From Pegoplata infirma (taxonomy: Eukaryota; Arthropoda; Insecta; Diptera; Anthomyiidae), in the NCBI GenBank assembly GCA_963921195.1, contig OY992537.1:80334535-80398534 (forward strand): a stretch of DNA of 64,000 nt, in the 5' to 3' direction. Positions 1-10,852 of this stretch are shown one piece after another; the stretch's first letter is position 1; every line of letters starts with the position of its first letter. Position numbers and translations under genes: made by a program. The notes beneath the pieces were generated by a model. It had not been told where the DNA came from and made no database searches. It was given only the letters and a program-made list of their open reading frames with translations.

Positions 1-84
1 CGGAATTTAGTACCAAGAACAATTTTTAAGGTTAAAACCCAGGGAAACCAAAAATATGCTCAAGAAAAAGGCAAATCTAAAAAA

Positions 85-284
85 AAACAAGTAGAAAAAT
101 TAAATTCGACTTGGCCGAATCTATGAATACCCTTCACAATGTTATTTTCAAAAAATTGCATTACAAATTTTTTATTAGAAATATATTATTTTTAGTAAAA
201 CTTTTTTTTAACCAAACAAATTTTTTTGAGTGTAAAATTTTTTTGGCTGTCAACATTTTTTTTTGAGTGTGACATTTCATTAAA
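85..284 (+). repeat. Truncated 5' end of a mini-me-like repeat plus poly-T array
   Basis: Positions 85-141 repeat the opening of the full element that starts at about 285 (CAAGTAGAAAAATTAAATTCG, then the hairpin-like CTTGGCCGAATC and ATACCC-TCACAATG). The copy breaks off into T-rich sequence with GAGTGTAA phasing. It is a fragment of the family, not a gene. Confidence 0.7.
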
Positions 285-463
285 AACAAGTAGAAAAGGT
301 AAATTCGACTTTGCCGAATCTATGAATACCCTCCACAATGCATTTTTTTTTAAGGGTAGTACATTTTTTAAACGTGAAAAAATTAACAATTTTGATTAGA
401 AATATTTTATTTTGAGTAAAAAACTCTTTTTTGTATTTTTTTTTTTTTTTAACAATTTTTTTT

Positions 464-690
464 TTTGAGTGTAAAATTTTTTTCGAGTGTAATGTTTTTT
501 TTACTGTAAAAATATTTCTGAGTGAATGCACGTACGTATGTACACAAAATATTGTAATTTTTGTAAAAAAAAATAATTTTTTTTTGTGTACATTTTTTTT
601 GAGTGTAAAATTTTTTTTGAGTGTAAAATTTTTTTTGAGTGCAACATTTTTTTTGAGTGTAAAATTTTTTTCGAGTGTGGTTTTTAAGTT
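464..690 (+). repeat. Phased poly-T array, unit about TTTTTTTTGAGTGTAAAA
   Basis: Runs of T are punctuated every 16-19 bases by GAGTGTAA. The opposite strand reads TTACACTCAAAAAAAA, and the same array appears on the other strand at 38110-38300 inside another copy of the element. Open frames across it are simple-sequence artefacts. Confidence 0.8.
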
Positions 691-1225
691 ACCAATGCTT
701 TTAAAACTAAACAAGTTTAAAAAGCATTGCTTAAAATTTAAACAAGTTTGAAAAGCATTGTTTAGTTACCACCAATGCTTTTAAAACTTGTTAAAACACG
801 TGGCATTTTAGATGAAACTAATTTGAAATTCAGGGTTTTGCTTATAGCTTTTGAACCACTGGACCGATTGAGCTGAAATTTAATACCAAACAGACCCGGG
901 GAACGGCAAAGATACGTGCAAAGCTTCAGTAGTCTTATTATTGTCTTTCGAAAGTTATCGTGTTTTTTATCTCGTACATTCGCGAAACACCCTTGCCGAA
1001 ATTTACTCTTTTGCTCATAACTTTTGAACCACTGGACCGATTTGGCTGGATTTCAATACCAACCTGACCAGGTAAATGACAAACATATGTGCCAAACTTC
1101 AGTAGCCTCTGTAAAGTCTTTCAAAAGTTAGCGTGTTTTCTACGGACGGACAGACAGACAGACGGACGGACGGACGGACGGACATCGCTAGATCGACTTA
1201 AAATCGATCGAGGATCATAAATATA

Positions 1226-1871
1226 CACTTAAAATATTATGTAAGTAAATTCAACAGAAAATACGTTTGAAACAAATGAAACTTTATTTAAAAAACGGAC
1301 TACTTACATTTCATTTAAAACAAAAACATTTCTCAGTTATTTTTAAATGTTAATTAATAACTGTTGAAATCCGTAAAAATAACTTAAAAATCCGTAAAAA
1401 ATGACTGACAAAATTTTACGGGAAAAACGGTTAAAATAACGGAAATTTACATTCATTTTTATTTATTTTTTTAGAAATAATTTTAAAAAACTTCGAACCT
1501 GAGCAGAATCGAACTCATAATTTCTGGCTGATAGCCCAGCACGCTACCCTCTGTGCCACAAGCTACTTATATTTTCAGCAACTAAATTTCATTTTCAAAT
1601 TAAAAAAAAAAAATTCTAATTTTAGAAATTTTTAAATAACTGACATATAACAAACGACAAATAAAATAATGTGGTTTATTTTTTAAATAACTGAAAAAAA
1701 AACAAACGTTACGGAAAATTTTATGTAAAAGACAGTTATGTATTTGAATAAACGTTCAAAAAGTTGTTTAGAATATTTGTATGTGAAACAAACGAATTTT
1801 CTTTTAATATTAACTAAAACGAAAACTATTTGTTTGACTGTGAAACAGTAACTGTAAAACTTTTATGAGTG
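1226..1871. mobile_element. TA-inserting MITE nested in the mini-me-like repeat
   Basis: The ends are CACTTAAAATATTATG and TTTTATGAGTG, giving a short inverted terminus CACT(T/C)A-AAA. TA flanks both sides (1224-1225 and 1872-1873), inside what is a TA tract in sister copies. A shorter sister lies at 43667-44062 and shares ATGTA(A/G)GTAAATTC near the left end. The left half also shares an internal AAACAAATGAAA-TTTATTTAAAAA block. The TA duplication suggests a Tc1/mariner-type mover. It carries a tRNA-like segment. Confidence 0.7.
1494..1564 (-). other. tRNA-like segment (Pol III box A and B) inside a MITE
   Basis: Read on the minus strand, GTGGCACAGAGGGTAGCG resembles a tRNA box A, GGGCTATCAGCC an anticodon arm, and GAGTTCGATTCTG a box B (consensus GGTTCGANTCC). 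The outer ends do not pair as an acceptor stem. This is therefore a tRNA-derived relic or SINE head rather than a working tRNA. Confidence 0.5.
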
Positions 1872-2319
1872 TATATACTTTATGGGGTCCTAGACCAATA
1901 TTTCGAGGTGTTACAAACGGAATGACAAACTTATATATACCCTCTATCACTAGAGTGGAGGGTATAAAAAAATTAATATGTAACATTTTTTTTGAGTGTA
2001 ATTATTTTTTTTAGTGTACAATTTCTTTGAGAAACAAAATTACTTTGTAAAATATTTCTGATGTTTTATACATATATGTAATACAAAAAAAAACTATTTC
2101 ATGTATTTCCCTCTTTTTATTTTACCATCCTCTTCTTTAAAAACCAAAAATAAACTAACATTCAATCATATAACTCCCATTTGTTTCCAAAAATACTTAC
2201 TATACACCGTTACATACAGTTACAAAAACAATAACAAAACAATAACAAATATTTGCATGCCTAACAACATAACTGCATGCAACGGCAGGAAAACAAACAA
2301 CAACAAGTTTTAAAAAAAC

Positions 2320-2857
2320 TGGTATTTCACCATGCTTTTAAAACTTCTTTAACGAGTTTTCAACAGTTTAAGGTGAAACCCATCTGAAATTCACAGCTTT
2401 GCTTATAACTTTTGAACCACTGAACCGATTTAGCTGAAATTCAAAACCAAACAGACTTGGGGAACGACAAATATATATACTAAGCTTCAGCACTCTCAGA
2501 ATTGTCTTTCGAAAGTTAATGTGGTTTTAATCTCGAAAATACCCTTGCCAAAATTTGCTCTTTTGTTCATAACTTTTGAACCACTGGACTGATTTCGCTG
2601 GATTGCAATACCAACCTGACCCGGTAAATGGTCAATATATCAAACTTCAGGAGCCTCCGTAAAGTCTTTCAAAAGTTAGCGTGTTTTCAACGGACAGACA
2701 GACAGACGGACGGACGGACATCGCTAGATCGACTTAAAATCGATCAAGGATCATGAATATATATACTTTATGGGGTCCTAGACCAATATTTCGATATGTT
2801 ACAAACGGAACGACAAACTTATATATACCCTCTACCACTAGAGTGGAGGGTATAAAA
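2320..2857 (+). mobile_element. Mini-me-like repeat, 5'-truncated
   Basis: It has the two body motifs (TTTTGAACCACTG-ACCGATT and its second version), a short GACA/GACG tract at 2693-2720 and the core ATCGCTAGATCGACTTAAAA. A TATATATA stretch and the end GAGTGGAGGGTATAAAAA follow. It matches the copy at 285-1970 but starts inside it. Confidence 0.75.
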
Positions 2858-4042
2858 ATGTTCTCTTTGAGTGAAAGTTATCTTTAAAATTAATTATAGC
2901 GTCGTTAATTTTTTTTTTTAATTTTATATAAGGAATTTTAAGAACTACACTAATATTTTGAAACTACTTAACAAAATTTTAAATTATATTTTTAAAATCT
3001 CTTTTATACATTAATTTTTCAATGTTAACGGTTTTTATGTCGTTTTATTAAGAACAAAACACAAAAAACCGCGAGCGAAAATTTTGAACCCATCAATTTA
3101 TTAAAAATTATAATTGAGCATCAGAAAATTAATGTTGCTCAAACTGGTAGAAATTCAATGAGTATAAAATATTATACTCCTCATTTACTTGCATAGTGAC
3201 ATAACTCTCCTCCTGCCCCCTTTTTAATTTAGTCTCTCCACCACGAAAATCAAAAACCCCGCTTGTGAATCTGCCTTATGGTGAGTTTTATATGCATTCC
3301 AATTTTAAGTTTGCTAAGCCATTAGAGGACTTTAAACTGGATAAAATTTAAAAAAAAAAACTTAATTTTGTCAAGTCAATTTCCTTTCTTTAAACTTTCC
3401 GTCTAAAGTCCAAAAATTTATAAGTAAACTGACTTCTTAAGGATTAGCTCCATATAAGATTTTCACAGGAATTCTCGAAACGGGATACTGCCTGTCGGGA
3501 TATTCCCACTCGATATTAACTAGAGAATTAAATATCTACAAATAAAAAAAATGCTTGAAAATTGGTAACACTAATGCTGTTATAGACTGACAACCCCCTT
3601 AAGAAACATCATTAATTGATCATAACCATGATATATGAATTAATGTATGTAAATGTGTTGCAATGACAATGTATTTAAGAATATACTATGACACTACTTA
3701 TCATGTCTATGCTCAAGTGGTTATCTCGTATGTAAAACCATTTAACATTGATTGAAAATCTTGAAAGATTGTATAGATAATTTCTATAAAAAAATTCCCA
3801 AGTAAAAAAAAATATTATTTTATCTAAAAATTTTATAAAATTGATGCAGTAAAAAAAATCCCAACAAAATTTGTTTGAATAAAAAAAAAAATAAAAAAAA
3901 AAAAATTATGTCCAAAACTAAGAAAATTTTTCAAAATTTTGGGTAAAAATAGATACCAAACGATGTGTTTACATTTTCAGAAATGTCGCACTTCATTTTG
4001 GGTGGCCCAATTTCAGCACTGAATATTTCACTTTCCTAAGAC
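2858..4042. other. No gene or recognised repeat
   Basis: The sequence is AT-rich with homopolymer runs, and no long frame, splice-like pattern or RNA gene stands out. A slightly GC-richer patch at 3200-3260 has no visible coding. Confidence 0.5.
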
Positions 4043-4484
4043 ATTTTTTTAATAAAATTCCAAAAAATAATCAAACTTTATCACATCTTCTTAATTGTGA
4101 ATTTAGTATGTTCTAGTTAATCGCATCTATTTAGATTTTTAATATCAGCTTTATAGGATATCGCTAACCTCTAAAACTAGAGGTGAAAAAATGCATACAT
4201 TTAATAGAAATCTTAAATTAACTTTTCAAATTCATCAAATCATATCAAAAATTCATATTTTTTCAATTTTAATTTGATTTTTTAACATAATTGCAAAAAA
4301 TTGATTTTAGGGTTTCTCAAAAATATATAAATATTTTTCCACCTATGGTTTTTGGAGGTTAGCGATATCCTATTAATATGTTATCAAAAATCTAAATAAA
4401 TGCGATTAAGTACACCAAATAAAATCCAAATGTAAGAAGATCTGATTAAATTAGAATTTTTGATAATTTTTTAAAAAAATTCTC
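4043..4484. mobile_element. Foldback (inverted-repeat) element
   Basis: The left arm (about 4043-4175) and right arm (about 4349-4484) are inverted copies. Both carry AGGATATCGCTAACCTC, TTAATCGCAT-TATTTAGATTTTT and CATCTTCTTA-like blocks in mirrored order. The centre is near 4260 and no frame is present. Outer ends are not sharply defined. Confidence 0.65.
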
Positions 4485-4570
4485 TTTGACTTAAAAAAGT
4501 ATAATCTTAAGAGCTGGTTAAATTTTTAAATTTTTTTGTTTTGAATTGAAATGATTTTTGCTCAGATGTT

Positions 4571-5111
4571 GCTTTTAATGATACATATCGACAAAAAAAT
4601 ATTATTTCTATCATTGACATCTTAATCGTGTACTAAGATGTATCAAAACAAAGACAAATATGCACTTTTTACCCTTTTTCACATTTTATGTATTATCACA
4701 AAAAAACGACTTTTGTCGGATTTCTATGATTGCCGGGCAAATTATGGTTCGTTTTGGTCAAAAAACTCGATTGTTTAGATTTTATCCAAATCGGACTATT
4801 TTAGCCAGTGCAGCTGGGGATTAAAGTTTAGCCCTGAAAAAAAAAAAAAAAAAATTGGGTTGTACAAGAAACTTTGACCCCCACAGAAGCGGTACGGGTT
4901 GAATCACAATAAACACATAGTGTTTTAAGACCAAAACAAACGATATTTTGCCAGACAATCGACAAATGTAATTTTTGGTGATAAAACATAAAATTTGAAA
5001 AAAATTGTAAAAAACGCATTTTTTTTGTTGTTTTTTTGATACAATTCAGAACTCGATAAAGATGTCACGAATAGGAATAAATTTTTTTTGTGGATATGTA
5101 TCATTTAAAGC
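4571..5111. mobile_element. Foldback element
   Basis: It starts GCTTTTAATGATACATATCG and ends with the inverted counterpart ATATGTATCATTTAAAGC. The arms continue inward for over 200 bp, with AACGACTTTTGTCGGATT-type and TTTTGGTC blocks mirrored. Sequence resembling the inner arm recurs near 8255-8300, so it is a dispersed family. Confidence 0.65.
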
Positions 5112-5945
5112 AGAAGTTAGCAACCTATGGTACGCGTACCACTAGGGGGTACGCGAAGCTGTCCGCAGGGGTACCCAAAATTTTAGTAATTTGGACATTC
5201 GTTTTAGATTAACCTTTCAATGTTGGTTCCGCATCTGGGTTCCAAAGTTTTCCATAACGTCAGGTTTTTAAGAAAGTTGAGGACAAAGTTCATAAAAAAC
5301 GTATTTTTGTGCAATTAAGAGAGAATTTTTTGAGATATTTTTAGATAATATTTTGAAATCTCACCACTTGTTTTCGACTAACCTTCCGATGCTGATTCCG
5401 AATATGGTTCCAAAATTTTTCTATGATGGCAGGTTTTTGAGAAAATTTATGTCAAAGTTCTCAAAAAACGTGTTTTTGGGCATCTTTGAGACGGGTTGTG
5501 ATAGAGTGGACATTTTGGTACCATTTTGTTAAGCTCAAAATGCCTTTTCATTGCATATACGAGGGTGTTTCATTCAAAAAATCTCTATCCTCGTATTAAA
5601 AAAACATTTAAAAAAAGTAAAAACATTATATTTTCGCCCTTGTGATGAGTTTTTGGAAATTTTTTTAAGAGTTAATAAAACGTCCGTTGTTTTAGTTTTT
5701 GGTGTAGAATCGACTGGTGAAATCAGATTTGCAATATTTTCAGCTGTTTTTTCTCTGCAGAAAAATCAGCTCAAAATCCGCGTTTTCTGATGCATTGGAC
5801 CACCCCAAGGAGCGAACATTTGTCCAAAAAATACAACCATTGTTTTGATCTCCCCTAAATCCTTCAAAAAAATTATAATACCCGCAGATCAAAAATTTCA
5901 AAATTAATTTTTTAACAAAAACTCGTTAGGGGGTACGCGGCTGAT
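5112..5945. repeat. Possible hAT-like non-autonomous element
   Basis: The left side begins GTTAGCAACCTATGGTACGC and includes ACCACTAGGGGGTACGCG. The right side again shows TTAGGGGGTACGCGGC. Such GGTACGCG / GGGGGTACGC ends are typical of hAT-like MITEs as I know them, but I could not fix a target duplication. Two internal segments starting near 5210 and 5385 are diverged direct repeats (GATTCCG--T-TGGTTCCAAA). Confidence 0.35.
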
Positions 5946-5957
5946 AAAATTTAAAAT

Positions 5958-6080
5958 AACAATTTTGTTATTTGCTTGTATTTCTTTGTGTCAACAGAGC
6001 GTATGACGAATATTTATGCAATTAATATTACTCATTCGCAACTTTAAAACAAAGAAATACAAGCAAATAACAAAATTGTT
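5958..6080. repeat. Miniature perfect inverted repeat (31-bp arms)
   Basis: Arms 5958-5988 and 6050-6080 are perfect reverse complements (starting AACAATTTTGTTATTTGC), separated by 61 bp. This could be a 123-bp MITE or a local inversion product. Confidence 0.7.
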
Positions 6081-6099
6081 ATGAAATTTAAAGTTCAAA

Positions 6100-6911
6100 T
6101 GCGATTTTCTCGAAAAAAAAGATGAACGTGTTTCTGATTTTTTTTGTGTGGATGGACAATCATCTAAACTTTTAAAAAAATAAATAAAAAATAAAAAAAA
6201 AGTGGCCGGATTTTTGATAAATTGACTTTTTTAAAAAATGGAAAATTTCAGAACGGGTTCTGAAAATTTTCCAAAAAAAGAATTTTTAATCGATAGCCCA
6301 TACAAAACTATATAAGAACGTAAATTTTTGACATTGTGGTGCATTCCGTTTTAATGTGATAAATATTTAATCAAGGCAACTCGCCACAAATTTTACCATT
6401 TTTTTAATATTTGACCACGCCTCTTAAGCCCAGTTTTCGAAAATTTGAAAAACCAAAAACGCAATTTTCTTAGTTACATATAGGGCTATCCAAAGAACCT
6501 ATTCAGAAATTTACGGGACACATGTTTTTCTGTAGCGGGACATTTGGTGTGGAATGCCTCATATGTCAATCAGCAGGGGAATTAAAGCATTTTGTATTTT
6601 TAGGTTATGTTGAATGTTCCAAAATTTCCTTACATTTTCTTTCATAACTTTTGAACCGCTGAACCGATATCACTCAAATGCAATACCAAACTTCTCGGGA
6701 GAACTTGCAATAAGCATGTTAAGTTTCAGTTATCTCCGTGTAATATTGTGGCCGTGATCACCATTTCCACAGACAGACGCTATAATGTCTCAAAATCAAT
6801 CACTGATCAATAATATATGTACTTTATGGAATCCTAGACCGATATTTGGATGAGTTACAAACAGAATGACAAACTTATATATACCCTCTATCACTAAGTG
6901 GAGGGTATAAT
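6100..6911 (+). mobile_element. Mini-me-like repeat, second body subtype
   Basis: The left part (6200-6555) is shared with 13795-14160 in direct orientation and 11900-12130 inverted, for example TTAATCAAGGCAACTCG and AAACGCAATTT. The right part carries TTTTGAACCGCTGAACCGAT, a decayed ACAGACAGACGC tract, a TA stretch and the end AGTGGAGGGTATAATAA. The GTCY tract is much reduced compared with other copies. Confidence 0.65.
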
Positions 6912-6913
6912 AA

Positions 6914-7831
6914 CACTGTGCTCGAATTTGACACTGTGCTCGAATTTGACACTGGTAAAGTTAATTCGGGTACGCTAAATTCAATGGTGCTAGCCGTTTT
7001 TCGAAGTTAGGGCTCGTATTCGCGATATTCGCAATTTAAAATTTTGATGCTTTAGTACAATAAAAACGATATTTTTAAACTTTTGCGATAATTTTTAAAT
7101 TTAAAACCTTTCAAGTCTGTTAAACTAACACAACAAACCATAATACCGTGAATTTTTTCGCGAAAAAATTTTTTGTTCGCAAAAAATCTTTATTTTCATG
7201 AAAAAATTATTATTATTTTATTATATTTTGATTTGAATTTATGACAGCCATCTGGTAAAGCTAGTTCGTGTACACTTAATCCCATTGTAATATCAGTTTT
7301 TTGAAAGTTAGCGTATGTATTAGCGATATTCGCGATTATTTGCTTTTATTTTTAAGTAAAAAAAAATTTTTTTTTTTCATATTATTTAGACAATTGCTAA
7401 GTATTTATCATTTAAACTCTATTAAATATATAAAAAAAAAATATTTGCGGAAATTTTTATTAGCGATTTTTTTTTCGCGAAACTTTTTTTCCATTTTTTT
7501 TTTTTTTTTATTTTGCTATTAATTTATAAAAATACAGCACAGACAAAAAATTAAAAAAAAAAATCGCGGATTTTTTTTTTCTCGCGGAAGTTTTTTTTTT
7601 TTTGCCTAAAATTTTTTTTTCGAGAAAAAAACAATGGATTTTGAAAATTTATATATATAAAAGCAAACAAATTAATTTTTTGTAGTACCTAGGCTTTACA
7701 ATTTTAATTCGCGAATATAGCGAGTAAGAGCGCTAACTTCGAAAAACGGCTAGCACCATTGAATTCAGCGTACCCGAATTAGCTTTACCAGCAGGGTGCC
7801 CAGCTTGTCAATTTTTGCAGCTAGCACAGTG
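6914..7831. mobile_element. DNA element with long inverted termini, copy A
   Basis: It starts CACTGTGCTCGAATTTGACA and ends GCACAGTG, flanked by TAA on both sides. Subterminal sequence with TAATTCGGGTACGCT, CAATGGTGCTAGCCG and TTTTTCGAAGTTAG is mirrored at 7735-7800. The interior is made of CGCGAAAAAA/TTTTTTCGCG runs. Sister copies lie at about 14162-15043 and 25077-25891. No transposase frame is visible, so it is non-autonomous. Confidence 0.75.
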
Positions 7832-7860
7832 TAATTAAACAAAAAAAATATATATATTTT

Positions 7861-8045
7861 GAGTAGGTTTATTCTAGCTCGAGGTCATTAACTGTATGTT
7901 ATTTTAACGGAACACTCTTGCAAGAAATGACCAACATAAATAAATTTAAAACAGAAAGATAATTTTCTTGAAAATTATTCTATGAGAATATTATAGTTTT
8001 AATTAGTAAAGGAAATAATGACCTCGAGCTAGAATGAACCTACTC
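7861..8045. mobile_element. Penelope-like inverted-arm remnant
   Basis: Arms at 7861-7890 and about 8016-8045 are inverted copies (29 of 30 match), containing TCTAGCTCGAGGTCATTA. The interior (TGACCAACATAAATAAATTT) matches the right part of the remnant at 13290-13595. The outer CTCGAGGTCA motif recurs in the other Penelope-like remnants here. Confidence 0.6.
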
Positions 8046-8339
8046 AAAACATAATATTTTGAAGGTCGAATAAATTAATTTTTATTTTTTAATAAAAATT
8101 AATCAGAATTTAAACAAAAAAAGTAAAAAAATCGAAAAAAAAATTTTGATTTGTATGGATACATTTTTTTATGACAAAATTTAACCCCCCAAAGGCACAG
8201 GTTAATTTTGACCGATTTGACTAAAAATTTAAACATAGATTTTTTAGACCAAAACGAACCATAATTTTCCCGGCGATCGACAAAATTCGAAAAAGTCATA
8301 AATCGTGCCACCCTAATGTGCATATATAAACATTTTTCA

Positions 8340-9190
8340 CCGGGTAGTAAAGAAAAATTAGCTACACACAAAAAAACCTTGAAAAGTTACCAAAAAATCT
8401 CGTGATTTTACGAGGCTTTTCTCGTAAAATAGGAGGTAGGTAAAATTCTCGTAAAATTACGAGGATTTCTTCGTTTCTTCGTAATTTTGAATGCGCCAAA
8501 AATTAGGAAAATAACCAATTTTATTGGTAAAAATATTGTTTTAAAACCGGAAAAATAAAAAAAAAATGGTAAACTTACAAGAAAAAATGGTAAACATACA
8601 AGAAAAAATGGTAAATATGTTTAAAAAAAATGGTAAATTTACAAACCAAAATGATAAATTTACAATCAAATTTTTTTTTAAATTAACTAGAATCCGCGTA
8701 ATAAATTTGTCAAAATTTTGTCATTTTCTTTTTTAAAAATTGTTCAATTAAAAAAAAGAAATTTTGTCCGGGACTTGCAAAATTTTTAAAAAAAATAGAA
8801 AATTTACAAAACAAATGTTTTTTTTTTTTTTTTGTTAAACAACATAAATCCTCGTATAACATTATTTTTGCAAAATAACAGTTTTTTTTTTGTAAATCAA
8901 ATAGAATCCTCGTAATAAAAACTTTTTTGTAAAATTGCAGTTGTTTCTTTGTTGATCACCTTTCAAAATGGTAGAATACAAGTACGAAAATAAATTTGTA
9001 AAATTACAAATAAAACTGTAGTTATCGTTTGAGCAAAATACAAGATTTTTTGTTAAAAAACAAGGAAAATTGTTAAATACTGGTAGAACGAAATTACAAG
9101 GTATTTTACAAGGCGTTTTACCAGTTTTTTTTTTTTGAGTTAAGAGCTTGAATAACACTTCGCAGAATATAACATTTAAAAGTTCGAACA
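8340..9190. repeat. Dispersed repeat with TTTTACAAG / CCTCGTA motifs
   Basis: Motifs such as TTTACGAGG, GGAGGTAGGTAAAATTCTCG and GGTAAATTTACAA recur, mostly on the opposite strand, at 35760-35995, 38465-38719 and 39987-40110. They define one interspersed family of unknown class. The internal units (AAAAAATGGTAAA-TTACAA) look like a degenerate tandem array. Confidence 0.5.
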
Positions 9191-10150
9191 AAACTATTTA
9201 TTTACTTTTAATAAAAATATATCAGAAATTGGCTAAGTATTTTAAATTAAATATTTAAGTATTATCTAGGATTTCCAATAAATCTTCTTTAAATAACATA
9301 AAAAAATTCAAAATTGCATATATGTAGACATTTTCTTTGCATTGCATATCTAAATTTCACCAAAATCAAAAAATATCTTTAGGGCCACCTGCTTCTACAA
9401 TTTAATTTTCAATTTTTTTTTTAAGAAATGTTCTTTAAATTTTATATATTTTGTTTTTAAGTTTTCATTTACTTCCGTATCATGTCCTTGCATAATTATA
9501 CACTCTTAAGTTTTTTTTTTTTCTTCCTTCTAATTGTTTTACTTAAGTGTCGTTTGTTTTCGAGACACAGCTGTATGTTGTGGAAGTATGTATGTACGTG
9601 TAAGTGGTGTTGTATATGCCTATAAGTATGCTCTTCTAAGTAAAGTGCAATTTGTTGCCATTTTTTATTTTTTTGCTATTTTGTTGTTTAGTTTATTTTC
9701 TTGCTACACTTTTTTTTTGTTATAAGCCGTAAACAAAAGAATGAATTGTTTAAACAATAGCTTTTTTTTGTGTAATACTTGGCATTGAATGTGACAAATT
9801 GTGAATGTGAAGTAGAACTAGTATTTAGTTTTTTTTAGTAGTCATAAATAACAATAGCTTAAATAGACAATTGTGAAGAATATAAGTAGATACTAAAATA
9901 GTTAGAGAAGATTATTAGAAAATATTAGCACATTTGTGTATTGTTGTGTAAGGAAAAAAGGAATCAATATTTGTGGGAATTAAAGAAGAAATATTTATGA
10001 AGTGAAAAGTAAAAAAAAAAATAAATATAAAAGTAATTACAAAAAAATTGTGGTTAATAAACTTTTTGCATTAGACGAGTTAACTTAATATTTTCTTTCT
10101 TCGAAAATGTGTGCGAAAAAAGGGCTATTATTTTTAAAATTTTCTCTAAC
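9190..10150. other. Apparently unique non-coding stretch
   Basis: It includes a T-rich, then A/G-rich passage (9850-10010, purine-skewed on the + strand) that is not shared with other parts of the window. It might be a non-coding exon or intron of an unseen transcript, but no splice site or frame is convincing. Confidence 0.35.
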
Positions 10151-10154
10151 AGCT

Positions 10155-10740
10155 ATAACTGCCTAAAGAGTACCCCTAGAGGGGTCACGTATTTGACCGA
10201 CACACAATTTTTTGTGAATCCTAATATTTTCTTAAATCAGACCTACTCTATCTTCAACACTTAAGACGGTCCCTATAAATTTATTTTTTATAAATTTAAT
10301 TTATTAAATCAGCTTCTACCGGTGTAATGGTGCGTCCAGAGGGGTCAATTGAAAGACCGACCCTATTTAATTTTTACCCGCAAACATTTTTTCAAAACAT
10401 ACTTACCCCCGATCTCCACTCCATAATAGGTAACTCATACAAATAACAGTGGGAAAAATTTTTAAAAATATAATTTTGTATAAAGGCACAAATTTTGAGT
10501 GGAGATAGGGGGTAGGTATGTTTTCCAAAAATGTTTGGGAGTAAAAAATAATGAGGATCTGTCTTAATATTAACCCCTCTAGAACTAACCATTTGACCAG
10601 TAAATGCTGATTAAATAAAATAAATTTATAAGAAATAAAAATAAATATATGAGGACCGTCTTCAGTGTTGGAAATAGAGGGTAGGTATGTCTTCAGAAAA
10701 TTTAGTATTTTTTCCATACCTTTTGAACAGGTCATCAAAA
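10155..10740. mobile_element. Foldback element
   Basis: The sequence is near-palindromic about position 10465. AAATCAG-CCTACTCTAT with AAGACGGTCC on the left is mirrored by GGACCGTCTTCAGTGTTGG and ATAGAGGGTAGG on the right. The inner arms CCCCCGATCTCCACTC and GAGTGGAGATAGGGGG also pair. A related half-copy is seen near 20461-20530 (AGTGAAGATAGGCTG). Confidence 0.6.
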
Positions 10741-10852
10741 ACTGAAAATTTTCCAGGAAAGAGTTTTCAAAGATTAATTAAAACTGCTAAAAATTTGGAA
10801 AATCTAAAAAAATTTTTTCAAAGTGTCTGACTTGACATGAAATGCCCCATAC

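Larger units (their letters stand above)
285..1970 (+). mobile_element. Mini-me-like interspersed repeat, complete but interrupted
   Basis: It opens with CAAGTAGAAAAGGTAAATTC and the TTTGCCGAATC hairpin. It then has a poly-T array phased by GAGTGTAAAA, and two diverged copies of a body motif (TTTTGAACCACTGGACCGAT). A (GGAC/AGAC)n tract follows at 1143-1183, then a roughly 35-bp core with ATCGCTAGATCGACTTAAAA, a TA-rich stretch, and the end GTGGAGGGTATAAAAA. Tetranucleotide tract, conserved core and TA tract is the layout known for dipteran mini-me/DINE-like elements. No coding capacity is visible. A TA-inserted MITE splits it at 1226-1871. Confidence 0.8.

Noticed and set aside
280..751. Overlapping frames of 144 and 106 codons on opposite strands
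   Set aside because: They translate the phased poly-T array (Lys- or Phe-rich, periodic) of a mini-me-like repeat; no domain, no start context.
1143..1183. CRISPR-like or regulatory tetranucleotide array
   Set aside because: It is the GTCY tract typical of the interspersed repeat and recurs at the same position in each copy.
1494..1564. Functional tRNA gene
   Set aside because: No acceptor-stem pairing and it is embedded in a MITE; box A and B resemblance only.
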